Shown here one piece after another: positions 49,212-58,364 of a stretch of DNA of 64,000 bases. Position 1 is the first letter of the stretch, and each line of letters begins with the position of its first letter. The translations under genes and the position numbers were made by a program. The notes beneath the pieces were generated by a model that searched no databases, was not told the origin of the DNA, and saw nothing but the letters and a program-made list of their open reading frames with translations. The stretch is from Paenibacillus sp. J31TS4 (GTDB taxonomy: Bacteria; Bacillota; Bacilli; Paenibacillales; NBRC-103111): contig NZ_BOSI01000006.1 in assembly GCF_018403265.1 (NCBI RefSeq), forward strand, positions 1 to 64,000, given 5' to 3'.

Positions 49212-51530
49212 ATGGATTGGAAACGAAAATGGATCTCGCTTGGAATGGCGGCTCTGCTGCTGCTGTCCGCCTGTCTGCTCCCTAACGAGGCCGAATCTCA
49301 AGTCCCCCCGCCGGATACCCGTCTCTCCGAGTCCGCCCTGTCCTGGATCATTCATTGGAAAGATGAGAAGGCCCCTGAGCTGAAGGATCTCAGCCTCCTA
49401 GATGCCGATTACCCTGAACACGGGCTCTCGGTCGCCCGCCCCCTATCGGGCAAGGCGAACGACGGCTGGCTGCAGCATTGGCAGGCCTCCCCCTATGTGG
49501 ATTACATAGAACCGAATCAGACCTATCAAGTAGCGCGGACCGTTACCGATCCGCTCGCCGTCGACCAAACTTATCTAAAGCAGATCCATGCCGAGAAGGC
49601 GTGGGATTACGTCACGTCCAATACCCATATTACGATCGCGGTGGTCGACACCGGGATCGACCTGACGCACCCGGATCTGAAGGCGAATTTGGTCGCCGGG
49701 ACGAACCTGGTGAATCCGAATTTGCCGCCCCGCGACGACAACGGGCATGGGACGAGTGTCGCCGGGATTCTCGCCGCCGTCGCCAACAACGACAAAGGAG
49801 TAGCGGGTCTCTTGTGGAATGCCCACATCATGCCGATCAAAGCGCTTGAGGCGAACGGCAACGGAGACGAAATCAAGCTGGGCGAAGGCATCCGCTATGC
49901 GGTGGACAACGGAGCCAAGATCGTCGTCCTGTCGCTCGGTCTCAACAAGCCGTCCGAGTATATGCGGTCGATCGTCCGCTACGCGGAAGAAAAAGGCGTT
50001 CTCCTCGTGGCCGCCTCCGGCAACGAAGGCAACGCCGTGAAATACCCGGCTGCGTATCCGACCGTTCTCGCGGTAGGCGGGGCTACCCGAGACAACCTGG
50101 CCGACAAGCGCAGCAACTACGGACCGGAGCTCGACCTCGTGGCGCCTTGGGACGTGTATACGACGCTGCCCGAGGGCGATTACGGAACCCGGGAGGGCAC
50201 ATCGATGGCTGCTCCCCAAGTCGCGGCGGTAGCCGCCATGATCCTCACGAAGTACCCCGACATGAAGCCGTATCAGGTCAGAAGCATGCTCCGGCAGTCC
50301 GCCCAGGACCTCGGCACGTCCGGCTGGGACACCAAAACCGGCTATGGGCTGCTGCGTGCCGATCGGGCGCTGACGATGGAGTACCGGCAGGATTTTCTGG
50401 AGCCGAACGACCGGCCCGAGGATGCAAAGCTGATCTCCATCTCCAAACAGACCGACGCCGTGCTTGCCGACAGCAAGGATGTCGACTGGTATGCGGTCGA
50501 TGCGCCGTATGACGGCACCTTGAGCCTGGTGGTGGAGAGCGCTGTGGAGGGAAGCATCCGGCTGACGCACTATCCGACGCTGAAGAGCAAGGGAGACAGC
50601 TATGTCTCCCAGGCGGCCGTCGGCGTCAACATCCCGGTGAAGAAGGGGCGCAGCTACTTCAAGCTGGAATCGGCGGTTGCGCTTGCCCAGCCGCTGACGT
50701 ATCATCTGACCACCAAGTTCCTGATCTATGAAGATCCGTTCGAGAACAACGATCGTCAATTCCTGGCTTACACGCTGCCGCCGCGCAGCACGGAGATCAA
50801 AGGAACGCTACACAAGCAGCTGGACGAGGACTGGTTCGTCATGCATGTCGATACCGACGGCATCCTAAGGCTTAAGCTTTCCGTGGATACGGCCCGCATC
50901 GATCCCGTCCTGCTCATCCAGCAGCGGGGCGAGCGGGAGATTATCCTGGATCAGAAGGGCGACGGCGAGACGGAGACTTCCGCGCCGATTGCCGTGACAC
51001 CCGGCACCTATTACTTCCGGATCAGCAACATAGCGGGGTATACGTCGCCTGTAGTGGGAGAGTATACGTTCACCATCGATTACTCGGCCAGCTACGTCGA
51101 CCCGAACGAGCCGAACGACCGGCCGTTTGAAGCCTCCGTTCTGCTGCCCGGCGAGGAGTATACGGGACTGGCGGAGACCGATGAAGACGTCGACTGGTTC
51201 CGGCTGAAGGTCGAGGAACGGAGCGTCGTGGACTTTACGCTGAACGACGTTCCGGCGAGCATCTCCATGCGCATGGCACTCTATGACCAAGCGCTCAAGC
51301 CTATTCAACAGACCAATGCGCTCAAGGGCAATCAGGCAGTCATCCGCCGACAGCTCGAGCCCGGCACTTATCTGTTGAAGCTCACTCCGAGCAAGGCGTT
51401 CCAAGACCAGCTGTACCGCCTGAAGGCGACGGTGACGCCAGTCGGCGCTCCGCAGAACAGTCCGCCTGCGGGTCCTGGCAAGGTCCGCGCTGCGGAGCCC
51501 CGCGCATCCGCCGTGCTGACCGGTCCTTAG
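49212..51530 (+). CDS. subtilisin-like serine protease lipoprotein with PPC-type repeats
   Basis: Exported S8 protease, 772 residues. Signal peptide with lipobox LSAC, so it should be lipid-anchored outside. A propeptide-like region (about 35-105) precedes the catalytic domain with Asp146 (VVDTGID), His179 (GHGTSVAG) and Ser331 (GTSMAAP). The C-terminal half has three beta-sandwich units of PPC type, each opening with an EPNDRP- or ENNDR-like motif followed by D-DWY/F (about 392, 512 and 635). ATG 49212 is preferred over 49206 because AAAGGA lies 9 bases upstream. Substrate unknown. Confidence 0.9.
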   Translation: MDWKRKWISLGMAALLLLSACLLPNEAESQVPPPDTRLSESALSWIIHWKDEKAPELKDLSLLDADYPEHGLSVARPLSGKANDGWLQHWQASPYVDYIEPNQTYQVARTVTDPLAVDQTYLKQIHAEKAWDYVTSNTHITIAVVDTGIDLTHPDLKANLVAGTNLVNPNLPPRDDNGHGTSVAGILAAVANNDKGVAGLLWNAHIMPIKALEANGNGDEIKLGEGIRYAVDNGAKIVVLSLGLNKPSEYMRSIVRYAEEKGVLLVAASGNEGNAVKYPAAYPTVLAVGGATRDNLADKRSNYGPELDLVAPWDVYTTLPEGDYGTREGTSMAAPQVAAVAAMILTKYPDMKPYQVRSMLRQSAQDLGTSGWDTKTGYGLLRADRALTMEYRQDFLEPNDRPEDAKLISISKQTDAVLADSKDVDWYAVDAPYDGTLSLVVESAVEGSIRLTHYPTLKSKGDSYVSQAAVGVNIPVKKGRSYFKLESAVALAQPLTYHLTTKFLIYEDPFENNDRQFLAYTLPPRSTEIKGTLHKQLDEDWFVMHVDTDGILRLKLSVDTARIDPVLLIQQRGEREIILDQKGDGETETSAPIAVTPGTYYFRISNIAGYTSPVVGEYTFTIDYSASYVDPNEPNDRPFEASVLLPGEEYTGLAETDEDVDWFRLKVEERSVVDFTLNDVPASISMRMALYDQALKPIQQTNALKGNQAVIRRQLEPGTYLLKLTPSKAFQDQLYRLKATVTPVGAPQNSPPAGPGKVRAAEPRASAVLTGP

Positions 51531-51697
51531 CCGGCTCGCCGGCCTGGGACCAGCGGCTTGCTATAGCTGGGACCCGAAGCCCGGGTGCCGGCGTACGGGC
51601 CGGGTCTATCGGACGGCTTTTTATGAGAAGCGGATTGTTTCACTTAAGGCAAAGCTGTTGAATTATAACTAGTGATGGGAAAGAAGGGAACGAAAGC

Positions 51698-51949
51698 TTG
51701 GACAACAAGGATTCTTTGGCCGCTTCCCTGGCGATCGACGGACTGACGGGCATCGGCATTACTTTGGTGTGCATCGTGCTCGCTTGGTTCGGCATCCAGC
51801 AGCTCCGTCTCGACAAATTCATCAAGCAGCCAAAGAGTCCGGCCGGAATCGTGCTGCAGGTGTTTCTGTCGCTGGCGCTCGGGTATCAGGTCGCCCGATT
51901 CCTCCTCGACTACTTAAGCTGGTCGGGGATGCTCAAAGGGATGTTTTAG
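51698..51949 (+). CDS. DUF1146 family membrane protein (YwzB-like)
   Basis: 83-residue protein with two helices (about 15-33 and 48-70) joined by a basic loop (LDKFIKQPKSP). It matches the DUF1146 pattern, including its place between the energy genes and murA in Bacillota. TTG start with GAAGGGA upstream. Function unknown. Confidence 0.8.
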   Translation: MDNKDSLAASLAIDGLTGIGITLVCIVLAWFGIQQLRLDKFIKQPKSPAGIVLQVFLSLALGYQVARFLLDYLSWSGMLKGMF

Positions 51950-52148
51950 GTCGAAATTCGCATAACGGTGTCCCTTTCTGTCAACAATGGAAACATCAAA
52001 CAAGGGAAGGCTTACCGGTACCAAACGGCGCGATTCCCCCGAACGTTATTTTTAGTACCTTGTCCGAATCCGTCTCGCGTTCGGCACAAAAATAGAGAAA
52101 TGCAAGAGACCAGTAGAGAGCAAATAATGAGAACGCGGAGGGACCCAG

Positions 52149-53474
52149 ATGAGCAAAATAATCGTCCGCGGTGGCAATCGACTATCGGGAAAAGTAAAAA
52201 TTCACGGAGCCAAAAACGCTGTGCTCCCCATCATAGCCGCTTCCTTATTGGGAGAGGAAGGGGTCAGCGTCATCAAGGACGCTCCGCCGCTGGAAGACGT
52301 GAAGACGATCTACCGGCTGCTGGACAGTCTTGGCCTCCCCATCGACTATCATAATGAAGCGATCAGCATCGACGCCAGCCAGCTGAGGACATACGAGGCC
52401 CCTTATGAGCTTGTTCGCAAAATGCGAGCTTCGTTCCTCATCATGGGACCGCTTTTGGCCCGGCTGGGGCGTGCCAAGATTCCGCTCCCGGGAGGCTGCG
52501 CCATCGGCACCAGACCGATCGATCAGCATCTCAAAGGATTCGAGGCGATGGGGGCGGAGATCGAGCTCGGCCAGGGCTTCATTGAAGCAAGAGTGAACGG
52601 CCGTCTGCGCGGGGCCAAAATTTATCTGGACGTCGCCAGCGTAGGTGCGACCGAAAACATCATGATGGCGGCTGCGCTCGCGGAGGGCACCACTCATATC
52701 GAGAACGCGGCGATGGAGCCGGAGATCGTCGATCTCGCCAACTACTTGAACGCGATGGGCGCCCGGATTCGCGGGGCGGGCACCGGTCTCATCCGGATCG
52801 ACGGCGTATCGATGCTGCGGGGCGTCGTGCATACTGTCATCCCCGACCGGGTAGAAGCGGGAACCTATATGGTGGCCGCCGCAATGACGGGCGGCAATCT
52901 GTTCATCGAAGGCGCGATCGCCGATCATTTGAAGCCGGTCATCTCCAAGCTGCGGGAGATGGGAGTCCGGGTGGAGGAAGAGGAGAACGGCCTGCGCGTC
53001 AGCGCGGACGGTCCTCTCAGAAGCGTGGATCTGAAGACGCTGCCGCATCCGGGCTTCCCGACTGACATGCAGGCCCAGATGATGGCGCTGCTGCTCAAGG
53101 CGGAGGGCACGAGCCTCGTTACCGAAACCGTCTTCGAGAACCGGTTCATGCACGTCGACGAGCTGAAACGGATGAACGCGGATATCCGCGTCGACGGCCG
53201 GACCGCTGTCGTGCAGGGCGGATTGGCGCTCGTCGGCGCCCCTGTGGTTGCCACGGATCTGCGGGCAGGCGCTGCGCTTATCCTGGCAGGCTTGGTGGCG
53301 GAGGGAGAGACGGAGATTACCGGCCTCCACCATATCGACCGGGGGTACGTGGGCATCGTCGACAAGCTGCGGCTCGTCGGCGCGGACATTCGGCGGACCG
53401 TGGCGGTCGAAGTCCGGCAGGAAGAAGTGGAGAGCGAGGTCGGCTTCTTCGCTGTCCAGCCGACCTGGGCATAA
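52149..53474 (+). CDS. murA: UDP-N-acetylglucosamine 1-carboxyvinyltransferase
   Basis: First committed step of peptidoglycan synthesis: transfers enolpyruvate from PEP to UDP-GlcNAc. 441 residues; [11 protein letters not shown] at the N-terminus and catalytic Cys117 in [14 protein letters not shown] (fosfomycin target). Lys22 is in place. Genome position next to spoIID marks it as the MurAA paralogue. ATG after CGGAGGG; the 200-base leader shows no clear riboswitch. Confidence 0.97.
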   Translation: MSKIIVRGGNRLSGKVKIHGAKNAVLPIIAASLLGEEGVSVIKDAPPLEDVKTIYRLLDSLGLPIDYHNEAISIDASQLRTYEAPYELVRKMRASFLIMGPLLARLGRAKIPLPGGCAIGTRPIDQHLKGFEAMGAEIELGQGFIEARVNGRLRGAKIYLDVASVGATENIMMAAALAEGTTHIENAAMEPEIVDLANYLNAMGARIRGAGTGLIRIDGVSMLRGVVHTVIPDRVEAGTYMVAAAMTGGNLFIEGAIADHLKPVISKLREMGVRVEEEENGLRVSADGPLRSVDLKTLPHPGFPTDMQAQMMALLLKAEGTSLVTETVFENRFMHVDELKRMNADIRVDGRTAVVQGGLALVGAPVVATDLRAGAALILAGLVAEGETEITGLHHIDRGYVGIVDKLRLVGADIRRTVAVEVRQEEVESEVGFFAVQPTWA

Positions 53475-53527
53475 GCTTAAGAGAGACCGCGGGTGGCATG
53501 CCCGCATGATAAGGATAGGAAGAGGAG

Positions 53528-53561
53528 AAAAACCAGACGGAGCCATCCGGCTGGTTTTTTG
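53528..53561 (+). terminator. murA terminator
   Basis: AAAACCAG-a-CGGA pairs with TCCG-g-CTGGTTTT around GCCA and runs into T. 54 bases after murA. Confidence 0.92.
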
Positions 53562-53650
53562 CCGTTCCTGCTTCCCGCTCTCGGCTCCTTCCGGTCTGTC
53601 TGTCCCGGGTGACGGAGACGGCAGCCGCTTGTTCTAGCAGACCCCGCCAT

Positions 53651-53687
53651 CTCATAGGATAGGAGAGAGACGCCGCTATCCTATGAG
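53651..53687. repeat. perfect 12-bp inverted repeat before spoIID
   Basis: CTCATAGGATAG (53651-53662) and CTATCCTATGAG (53676-53687) flank 13 bases, with CCGC/GCGG outside to extend the stem. It ends 26 bases before the spoIID ATG and just before its ribosome binding site (AGGAGG, about 53699-53705). Confidence 0.6.
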
Positions 53688-53713
53688 GCGGTCAACTAGA
53701 GGAGGTCGCCGAT

Positions 53714-54829
53714 ATGAACAAACGGACAGTCCAGCTGCTGTACAAGCGCTTGGCGCGGGCGATGAGAAGCAGGCGGGGAAGGTGGTGGACCTGGCTCGGC
53801 CTGTGGGTGGCCGGATCGATGGCGGTCACCATTCTGCTGCCGGGGTTTCTGGCCGTCTCTCCCGCAGGCGGTGCTGCTGGGCCCGGAGCCCGGTCGGCCG
53901 AGCAGGGGGCTGCGCCCAGCGGCGGGGGACCGGGAACGCAACCGGGTGAGTCCGCGGCGGCTCCGCCCGTCATTCCCGTCTACCTGACGAAGGAAGCCCG
54001 GATCGACCAGGTGGAGCTGGAGACGTACGTCCGGGGCGTCGTCGCCGCCGAAATGCCGATCGAATTCGAGCTCGAGGCGCTCAAGGCCCAGGCGATGGCC
54101 GCCCGCACTTATATCGTCCGGCGCTGGCTCGCCGGCGATCACAGCAACGTTCCGGCCCCTGAAGCATTGGTGACCGACACGGTGGCCCACCAGGTTTACC
54201 TAACCGATGAGCAGCTGCGCCAGCAGTGGGGAGCAAATGCCGACCGCTACTTCGACAAGCTGCAAAAAGCCGTTCAGGCGACCAAGGGCTGGATTCTGAC
54301 TTACGAGGATCAGCCGATCGAAGCCTTTTTCTTCTCGACTAGCAACGGGTATACCGAGAATTCGGAAGACTATTGGGGGAAGGCGATTCCCTATCTCCGG
54401 GCAGTAGAGAGTCCGTGGGACAAGAATAGCGCGCCGAAGTTTCGCGAGACGGTCACGATGCCCTACCAGGAATTCGCCGCCAAGCTAGGCATTCCGTCCA
54501 CATATTCGGCCTCGGCGACGATTACGGGAAGCCGGATTCTCAAGCTGACGGACGGCCATCGGGTCGCGTCGGTCCGAATCGGGGGGAAGACACTCACTGG
54601 ACGGGAGGTTCGGGAGAAGCTGAAGCTCAATTCCACCCAGTTCCAATGGTCGCTTAAGGGCTCGACGGTCGAGATCGCGACCACCGGTTACGGGCATGGG
54701 GTTGGGATGAGCCAATGGGGCGCCAACGGCATGGCCAAGGAGGGCAGCTCGGCCGAGCAGATCGTCGGCCACTACTATACCGGCGTTACCGTCTGGAAGA
54801 ATGGGGATTATAGCAAACTAAAAGAATAG
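53714..54829 (+). CDS. spoIID: stage II sporulation protein D (lytic transglycosylase)
   Basis: Membrane-anchored peptidoglycan glycosidase of the DMP complex that drives engulfment, made in the mother cell under sigma-E in Bacillus. 371 residues: basic N-terminus, anchor helix (about 27-48), Gly/Pro-rich linker, SpoIID domain with catalytic Glu113 (VVAAEMP), KAQAMAARTY, and the C-terminal GYGHGVGMSQWGA signature. No sigma-E promoter was clear; an inverted repeat lies upstream. Confidence 0.95.
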   Translation: MNKRTVQLLYKRLARAMRSRRGRWWTWLGLWVAGSMAVTILLPGFLAVSPAGGAAGPGARSAEQGAAPSGGGPGTQPGESAAAPPVIPVYLTKEARIDQVELETYVRGVVAAEMPIEFELEALKAQAMAARTYIVRRWLAGDHSNVPAPEALVTDTVAHQVYLTDEQLRQQWGANADRYFDKLQKAVQATKGWILTYEDQPIEAFFFSTSNGYTENSEDYWGKAIPYLRAVESPWDKNSAPKFRETVTMPYQEFAAKLGIPSTYSASATITGSRILKLTDGHRVASVRIGGKTLTGREVREKLKLNSTQFQWSLKGSTVEIATTGYGHGVGMSQWGANGMAKEGSSAEQIVGHYYTGVTVWKNGDYSKLKE

Positions 54830-54850
54830 CAATGCCGGCCTCACGCCCAT

Positions 54851-54879
54851 GTTTAAAACCTAGCGTTCTGGCAACAATG
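54851..54879 (+). promoter_or_regulatory. candidate sigma-F promoter of spoIIQ
   Basis: GTTTA (54851-54855), 14 bases, GGCAACAATG (54870-54879) fits sigma-F -10 GGNNANANTR fully. spoIIQ is forespore-expressed in Bacillus. The leader would be short, with the binding site GAGGTGAT at 54886-54893. Confidence 0.5.
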
Positions 54880-54898
54880 GGTGGTGAGGTGATATAAG

Positions 54899-55627
54899 AT
54901 GAATGATCAAAACAAAGTCAATCCGACCAAGAAAGAGGCTCCTCAATCGCTAGAAGGAGTCCAACCTGTAACCCCGCATTCTCCATGGCGCAGGCTGCTT
55001 GCCAAGAAATGGGCTTTCCCGGCGCTTTACATGGCAGCGGCGGCTATCATCTTAACGTTAATGCTGGTCTATCAGAATTCGGCCAAGAACACCTTGTCCG
55101 AGGACCAAGTGGGCCTCGGCGTAGAGAAAGCCAAGACGAACGCCGAATCGAAAGACCAGCCGGTCGCCACCGCCCAGGAAACGCTGGCATGGCCCGTAAG
55201 CTCCCGCAGCGAGCTGTCGGTCGCTCTTCCGTTCTTCGACAGCAAGGCCGAGCCTTCGGTCAAGCAGGCCGCCATGCTCCAATACGGAGACACGTTCACG
55301 CCTCACGTCGGCATCGACCTGGCGAGAGAGGATAAGCAGGCGTTCGACGTACTGGCGGCAGGCAGCGGCAAAGTCATCAATGTAGAGAAGCATATGCTCG
55401 CCGGCAACATCGTCGAGATCGCCCACCCGAACGGCATGGTCACCGTCTATCAAAGCCTGGGCGAGGTGAAGGTGGCCAAGGACCAGGAAGTCAAGAAGGG
55501 CGACCTGATCGGCAAAGCCGGCAGCAGCGAGCTCGAAAAGGATCTGGGCAGCCATCTCCACTTCGAAGTGCGCCAAGGGCAGGACGGTGCCGCACTCAAT
55601 CCGGACGCCATTCTCTCCGACAAGTAA
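54899..55627 (+). CDS. spoIIQ: stage II sporulation protein Q (M23/LytM domain)
   Basis: Forespore membrane protein that pairs with SpoIIIAH across the intermembrane space to form the feeding-tube channel. 242 residues: cytoplasmic tail, anchor helix (about 38-58), linker, and LytM domain (about 125-240). Zinc ligands His136 and Asp140 (HVGID) and H219-L-H221 are all present, whereas Bacillus subtilis SpoIIQ lacks the first one and is inactive. This copy could therefore bind zinc and act as an endopeptidase, as proposed for clostridial SpoIIQ. Confidence 0.9.
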   Translation: MNDQNKVNPTKKEAPQSLEGVQPVTPHSPWRRLLAKKWAFPALYMAAAAIILTLMLVYQNSAKNTLSEDQVGLGVEKAKTNAESKDQPVATAQETLAWPVSSRSELSVALPFFDSKAEPSVKQAAMLQYGDTFTPHVGIDLAREDKQAFDVLAAGSGKVINVEKHMLAGNIVEIAHPNGMVTVYQSLGEVKVAKDQEVKKGDLIGKAGSSELEKDLGSHLHFEVRQGQDGAALNPDAILSDK

Positions 55628-55688
55628 CAATCGCCTCCGAGGAGGCACTGGAATCGGTCAGCCGGTTCCAAGCGGGAACAGGATCTTT

Positions 55689-55719
55689 GCAGGGAACCCC
55701 AAGGTTCCCTGCTTTTTTT
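55689..55719 (+). terminator. spoIIQ terminator
   Basis: GCAGGGAACC pairs perfectly with GGTTCCCTGC around CCAA, followed by seven T. Confidence 0.95.
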
Positions 55720-55869
55720 ATGGAGAGGGTCGCAGGGCGGGGGCGGCAAGGCAGAGAGCGATGGAGCATCCGGACCCGATGCGGCGGACAGCTCTGTCCT
55801 GAGCGTATCAACATAGGGCGATTTCGCAAGAAAAGGCCCGTCCCCCGGGCGCTCGCGCCGGGAAACAAA

Positions 55870-55897
55870 GAATATATAGGCACGCTCCTCATATACT
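55870..55897 (+). promoter_or_regulatory. candidate sigma-E promoter of spoIIID
   Basis: GAATATA (55870-55876), 13 bases, CATATACT (55890-55897; 7 of 8 against CATACANT). spoIIID is a sigma-E gene in Bacillus and the position, 35 bases before its GTG, suits. Confidence 0.5.
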
Positions 55898-55931
55898 GTA
55901 CCAAACTATCTCGAGTAGGGAGGCGAGGGGA

Positions 55932-56228
55932 GTGCACGATTACATCAAAGAGCGAACCATTAAAATCGGACGCTGCTTAGTGGAGACCAGGAACACGGTT
56001 CGCACCATTGCCAAGGAATTTGGTGTATCCAAAAGCACGGTGCACAAAGATCTCACCGAAAGGCTGCCGGATATCAACCCGGAGCTGGCCAATCAAGTGA
56101 AAGTTATATTGGAATATCACAAATCAATCCGGCATCTGCGGGGAGGAGAAGCCACCAAAATCAAATACAAAAAAACGAGAAGCCCGAAAGCAGGCCAGCC
56201 CGATCTCATGGTCTCCGCCAAATCCTAA
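55932..56228 (+). CDS. spoIIID: stage III sporulation transcriptional regulator SpoIIID
   Basis: Mother-cell DNA-binding protein that activates or represses many sigma-E and sigma-K genes. 98 residues: helix-turn-helix with KEFGVSKSTVHKDL (about 29-42) and a second basic helix toward the C-terminus (KYKKTRSPK). GTG start with GGGAGG upstream. Directly before mbl, as in Bacillus. Confidence 0.96.
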   Translation: MHDYIKERTIKIGRCLVETRNTVRTIAKEFGVSKSTVHKDLTERLPDINPELANQVKVILEYHKSIRHLRGGEATKIKYKKTRSPKAGQPDLMVSAKS

Positions 56229-56399
56229 TAACCGATTCCTCCAGCCGTTGCCTGATTCTTGCTAATAACTAACGGATAAAGGAGGAATTTGTTTATTTTT
56301 GGCGAATCTATGCTAGAAAAAGAGCAGTAGACGGATTCGCCGGTCCGCCGAAAAGGCGGGCCCGGGAACGCATACGGTCGGGGAGGAACGGCAGAGATC

Positions 56400-57419
56400 A
56401 TGCTGGGCAGGGACATTGGGATCGATCTGGGCACCGCTAACGTGTCCATATATGTGAAAGGCAAAGGCGTTGTCCTCGACGAGCCTTCGGTTGTCGCGGT
56501 GGATTGCGAGTCGGGACGCGTGCTGGCGGTTGGCGAGGAAGCCCGCCGAATGGTGGGGCGGACACCGGGTAACATTGTGGCCATTCGGCCGCTGCGCGAC
56601 GGAGTCATCGCTGATTTTGAGATGACGGAGATGATGCTGAAATACTTTTTGAACAAGGTCGGCGGACGCAGCTGGTTCCGTTCTCCGCGGATTCTGATCT
56701 GCGCCCCGACCAACATCACCTCGGTGGAGCAGAAGGCGATTCGCGAAGCGGCCAAGCGCTGCGGCGCGAAAACCGTCTTTCTTGAAGACGAACCTAAGGC
56801 TGCCGCGATCGGCGCCGGAATGGAAATATTCGAGCCGGGCGGCAATATGGTAGTGGACATTGGGGGAGGCACAACGAATGTATCCATCCTGTCGATGGGT
56901 GACCTCGTAGCCTCCTCCTCCATCAAAATCGCGGGGGACAAGTTTGACGAAGCGATTATCAAATATATTAAAGCGCAGTACAAGCTCTTGATCGGAGAGA
57001 GAACGGCGGAAGAAATAAAAATGAGGATCGGAACAGTGTCGCCGAGCGGCCGTTCTGCCGATATAGAGATAAGAGGGCGGGACATGGTGTCCGGCTTGCC
57101 CATGTCCGTCACCGTCCGTTCGGACGAGGTGAAAGAGGCTTTGGCCGAATCGGTGGCCGCCATCGTGCAATCGGCGAAGAAGCTGCTCGAGCGCACGCCT
57201 CCCGAGCTGTCGGCGGATATTATCGACAAAGGCGTCGTGCTGACCGGCGGCGGAGCGCTGCTTCACGGTATGGACGAGCTGCTCGCGGAGGAACTGCTCG
57301 TGCCCGTTCTGGTCGCGGAAGACCCGATCCATTGCGTGGTTCGGGGAACGGGCGCGATGCTGGACAACTTGAACCGCGGGTCGTCCAAGTCCGCCAGCTA
57401 TGCTGGTCTGGGCAAATAA
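56400..57419 (+). CDS. mbl: MreB-like actin Mbl
   Basis: Bacterial actin that guides sidewall peptidoglycan synthesis. 339 residues with GIDLGTANVSIYVKG (phosphate 1), DIGGGTTNVSILS (phosphate 2) and GVVLTGGGALLHGM (adenosine motif). Choice of Mbl over MreB rests on position between spoIIID and flhO. ATG after GGGGAGGAACGG. Confidence 0.94.
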   Translation: MLGRDIGIDLGTANVSIYVKGKGVVLDEPSVVAVDCESGRVLAVGEEARRMVGRTPGNIVAIRPLRDGVIADFEMTEMMLKYFLNKVGGRSWFRSPRILICAPTNITSVEQKAIREAAKRCGAKTVFLEDEPKAAAIGAGMEIFEPGGNMVVDIGGGTTNVSILSMGDLVASSSIKIAGDKFDEAIIKYIKAQYKLLIGERTAEEIKMRIGTVSPSGRSADIEIRGRDMVSGLPMSVTVRSDEVKEALAESVAAIVQSAKKLLERTPPELSADIIDKGVVLTGGGALLHGMDELLAEELLVPVLVAEDPIHCVVRGTGAMLDNLNRGSSKSASYAGLGK

Positions 57420-57431
57420 AGGAGGAACATC

Positions 57432-58328
57432 ATGCTTAGAGGGTTATATACATCGGCGTCCGGCATGTTGACACAACAGCGCAAGCATGACACGATTACC
57501 AATAATATCGCCAATCTCAATACGGCCGGGTTCAAGCAGGGCAACGCCGTCTCGCGGGCGTTTCCGGAGATGCTGATCTCGCTCGTAAACGGTGAACCGG
57601 GGCAGAAGACCAGCCAGTCGATTGGCCGCCTTAATGCTGGCGTCCTGGTAGAAGAGGACGTGCCGACCTTCGGGCAGGGAGCGCTCCAGGAGACGGGCAA
57701 TTCGCTTGATCTAGCGCTCGTCTCGGACATTCGTGTGCCCGGTCGGCAGTTTGACGCGTCCGGCAAAGAGGTGCTGGCCGACGGCACATGGGTCTTCCAG
57801 CCCCAGGCGTTCTTTACCGTCGCGGACGGTCAGAACAACCGCTATTATACGCGCGACGGCAAGTTTACCGCGAGCGAGCTCGGACAGCTTGTAACGGCAG
57901 AGGGATTCCGGGTGCTGGGCCGGGATGGACAGCCCTTGACGCTGCGCGCGCAAGACGGAACGCCGCTTAGCAATGTGCGGATTACCGAGACGGGCGAGCT
58001 GGTAGGGCTTGACAACCAGCCGGTTGTCGATGCCGCCGGAGAGCCCGTCGGCGTCTTGCTGTCGGTGGTGGGTAATCCAAACCGGCTTATCCGCGAGGGC
58101 AACAACGTCTTCCGGCTGAACGAGGAGGATGCCCGGGAAGTGCGGCAGGCCGACCCGGCGGAAGGCGTGCAGGTGAGACAGGGCTTCGTCGAGCGGTCTA
58201 ATGTCGACGCGGCGCAGTCCACCGTCGATATGATGGCGGCGTTGCGTGCTTATGAGGCGAACCAGAAGATGGTTCAATTTTACGATAAAAGCTTGGAGAA
58301 GGCCGTCAACGAAGTCGGCCGTGTGTAA
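57432..58328 (+). CDS. flhO: flagellar basal-body rod protein FlhO (FlgF/FlgG family)
   Basis: Rod or hook-basal-body protein exported by the flagellar type III system. 298 residues with the family N-terminus (GLYTSASGM, NNIANLNTAGFKQ) and C-terminal RSNVDAAQSTVDMMAALRAY, which form the coiled-coil D0 ends. Follows mbl by 12 bases and pairs with flhP. Confidence 0.93.
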   Translation: MLRGLYTSASGMLTQQRKHDTITNNIANLNTAGFKQGNAVSRAFPEMLISLVNGEPGQKTSQSIGRLNAGVLVEEDVPTFGQGALQETGNSLDLALVSDIRVPGRQFDASGKEVLADGTWVFQPQAFFTVADGQNNRYYTRDGKFTASELGQLVTAEGFRVLGRDGQPLTLRAQDGTPLSNVRITETGELVGLDNQPVVDAAGEPVGVLLSVVGNPNRLIREGNNVFRLNEEDAREVRQADPAEGVQVRQGFVERSNVDAAQSTVDMMAALRAYEANQKMVQFYDKSLEKAVNEVGRV

Positions 58329-58364
58329 CGGCGTCCGCCGCCGGGCAAGGGAGGAACGAGCAGG

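Larger units (their letters stand above)
55628..55931. other. spoIIQ-spoIIID intergenic region
   Basis: About 300 bases without a gene: the spoIIQ terminator (55689-55719), a GC-rich stretch with no recognisable content, and the candidate sigma-E promoter of spoIIID (55870-55897). Confidence 0.6.
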
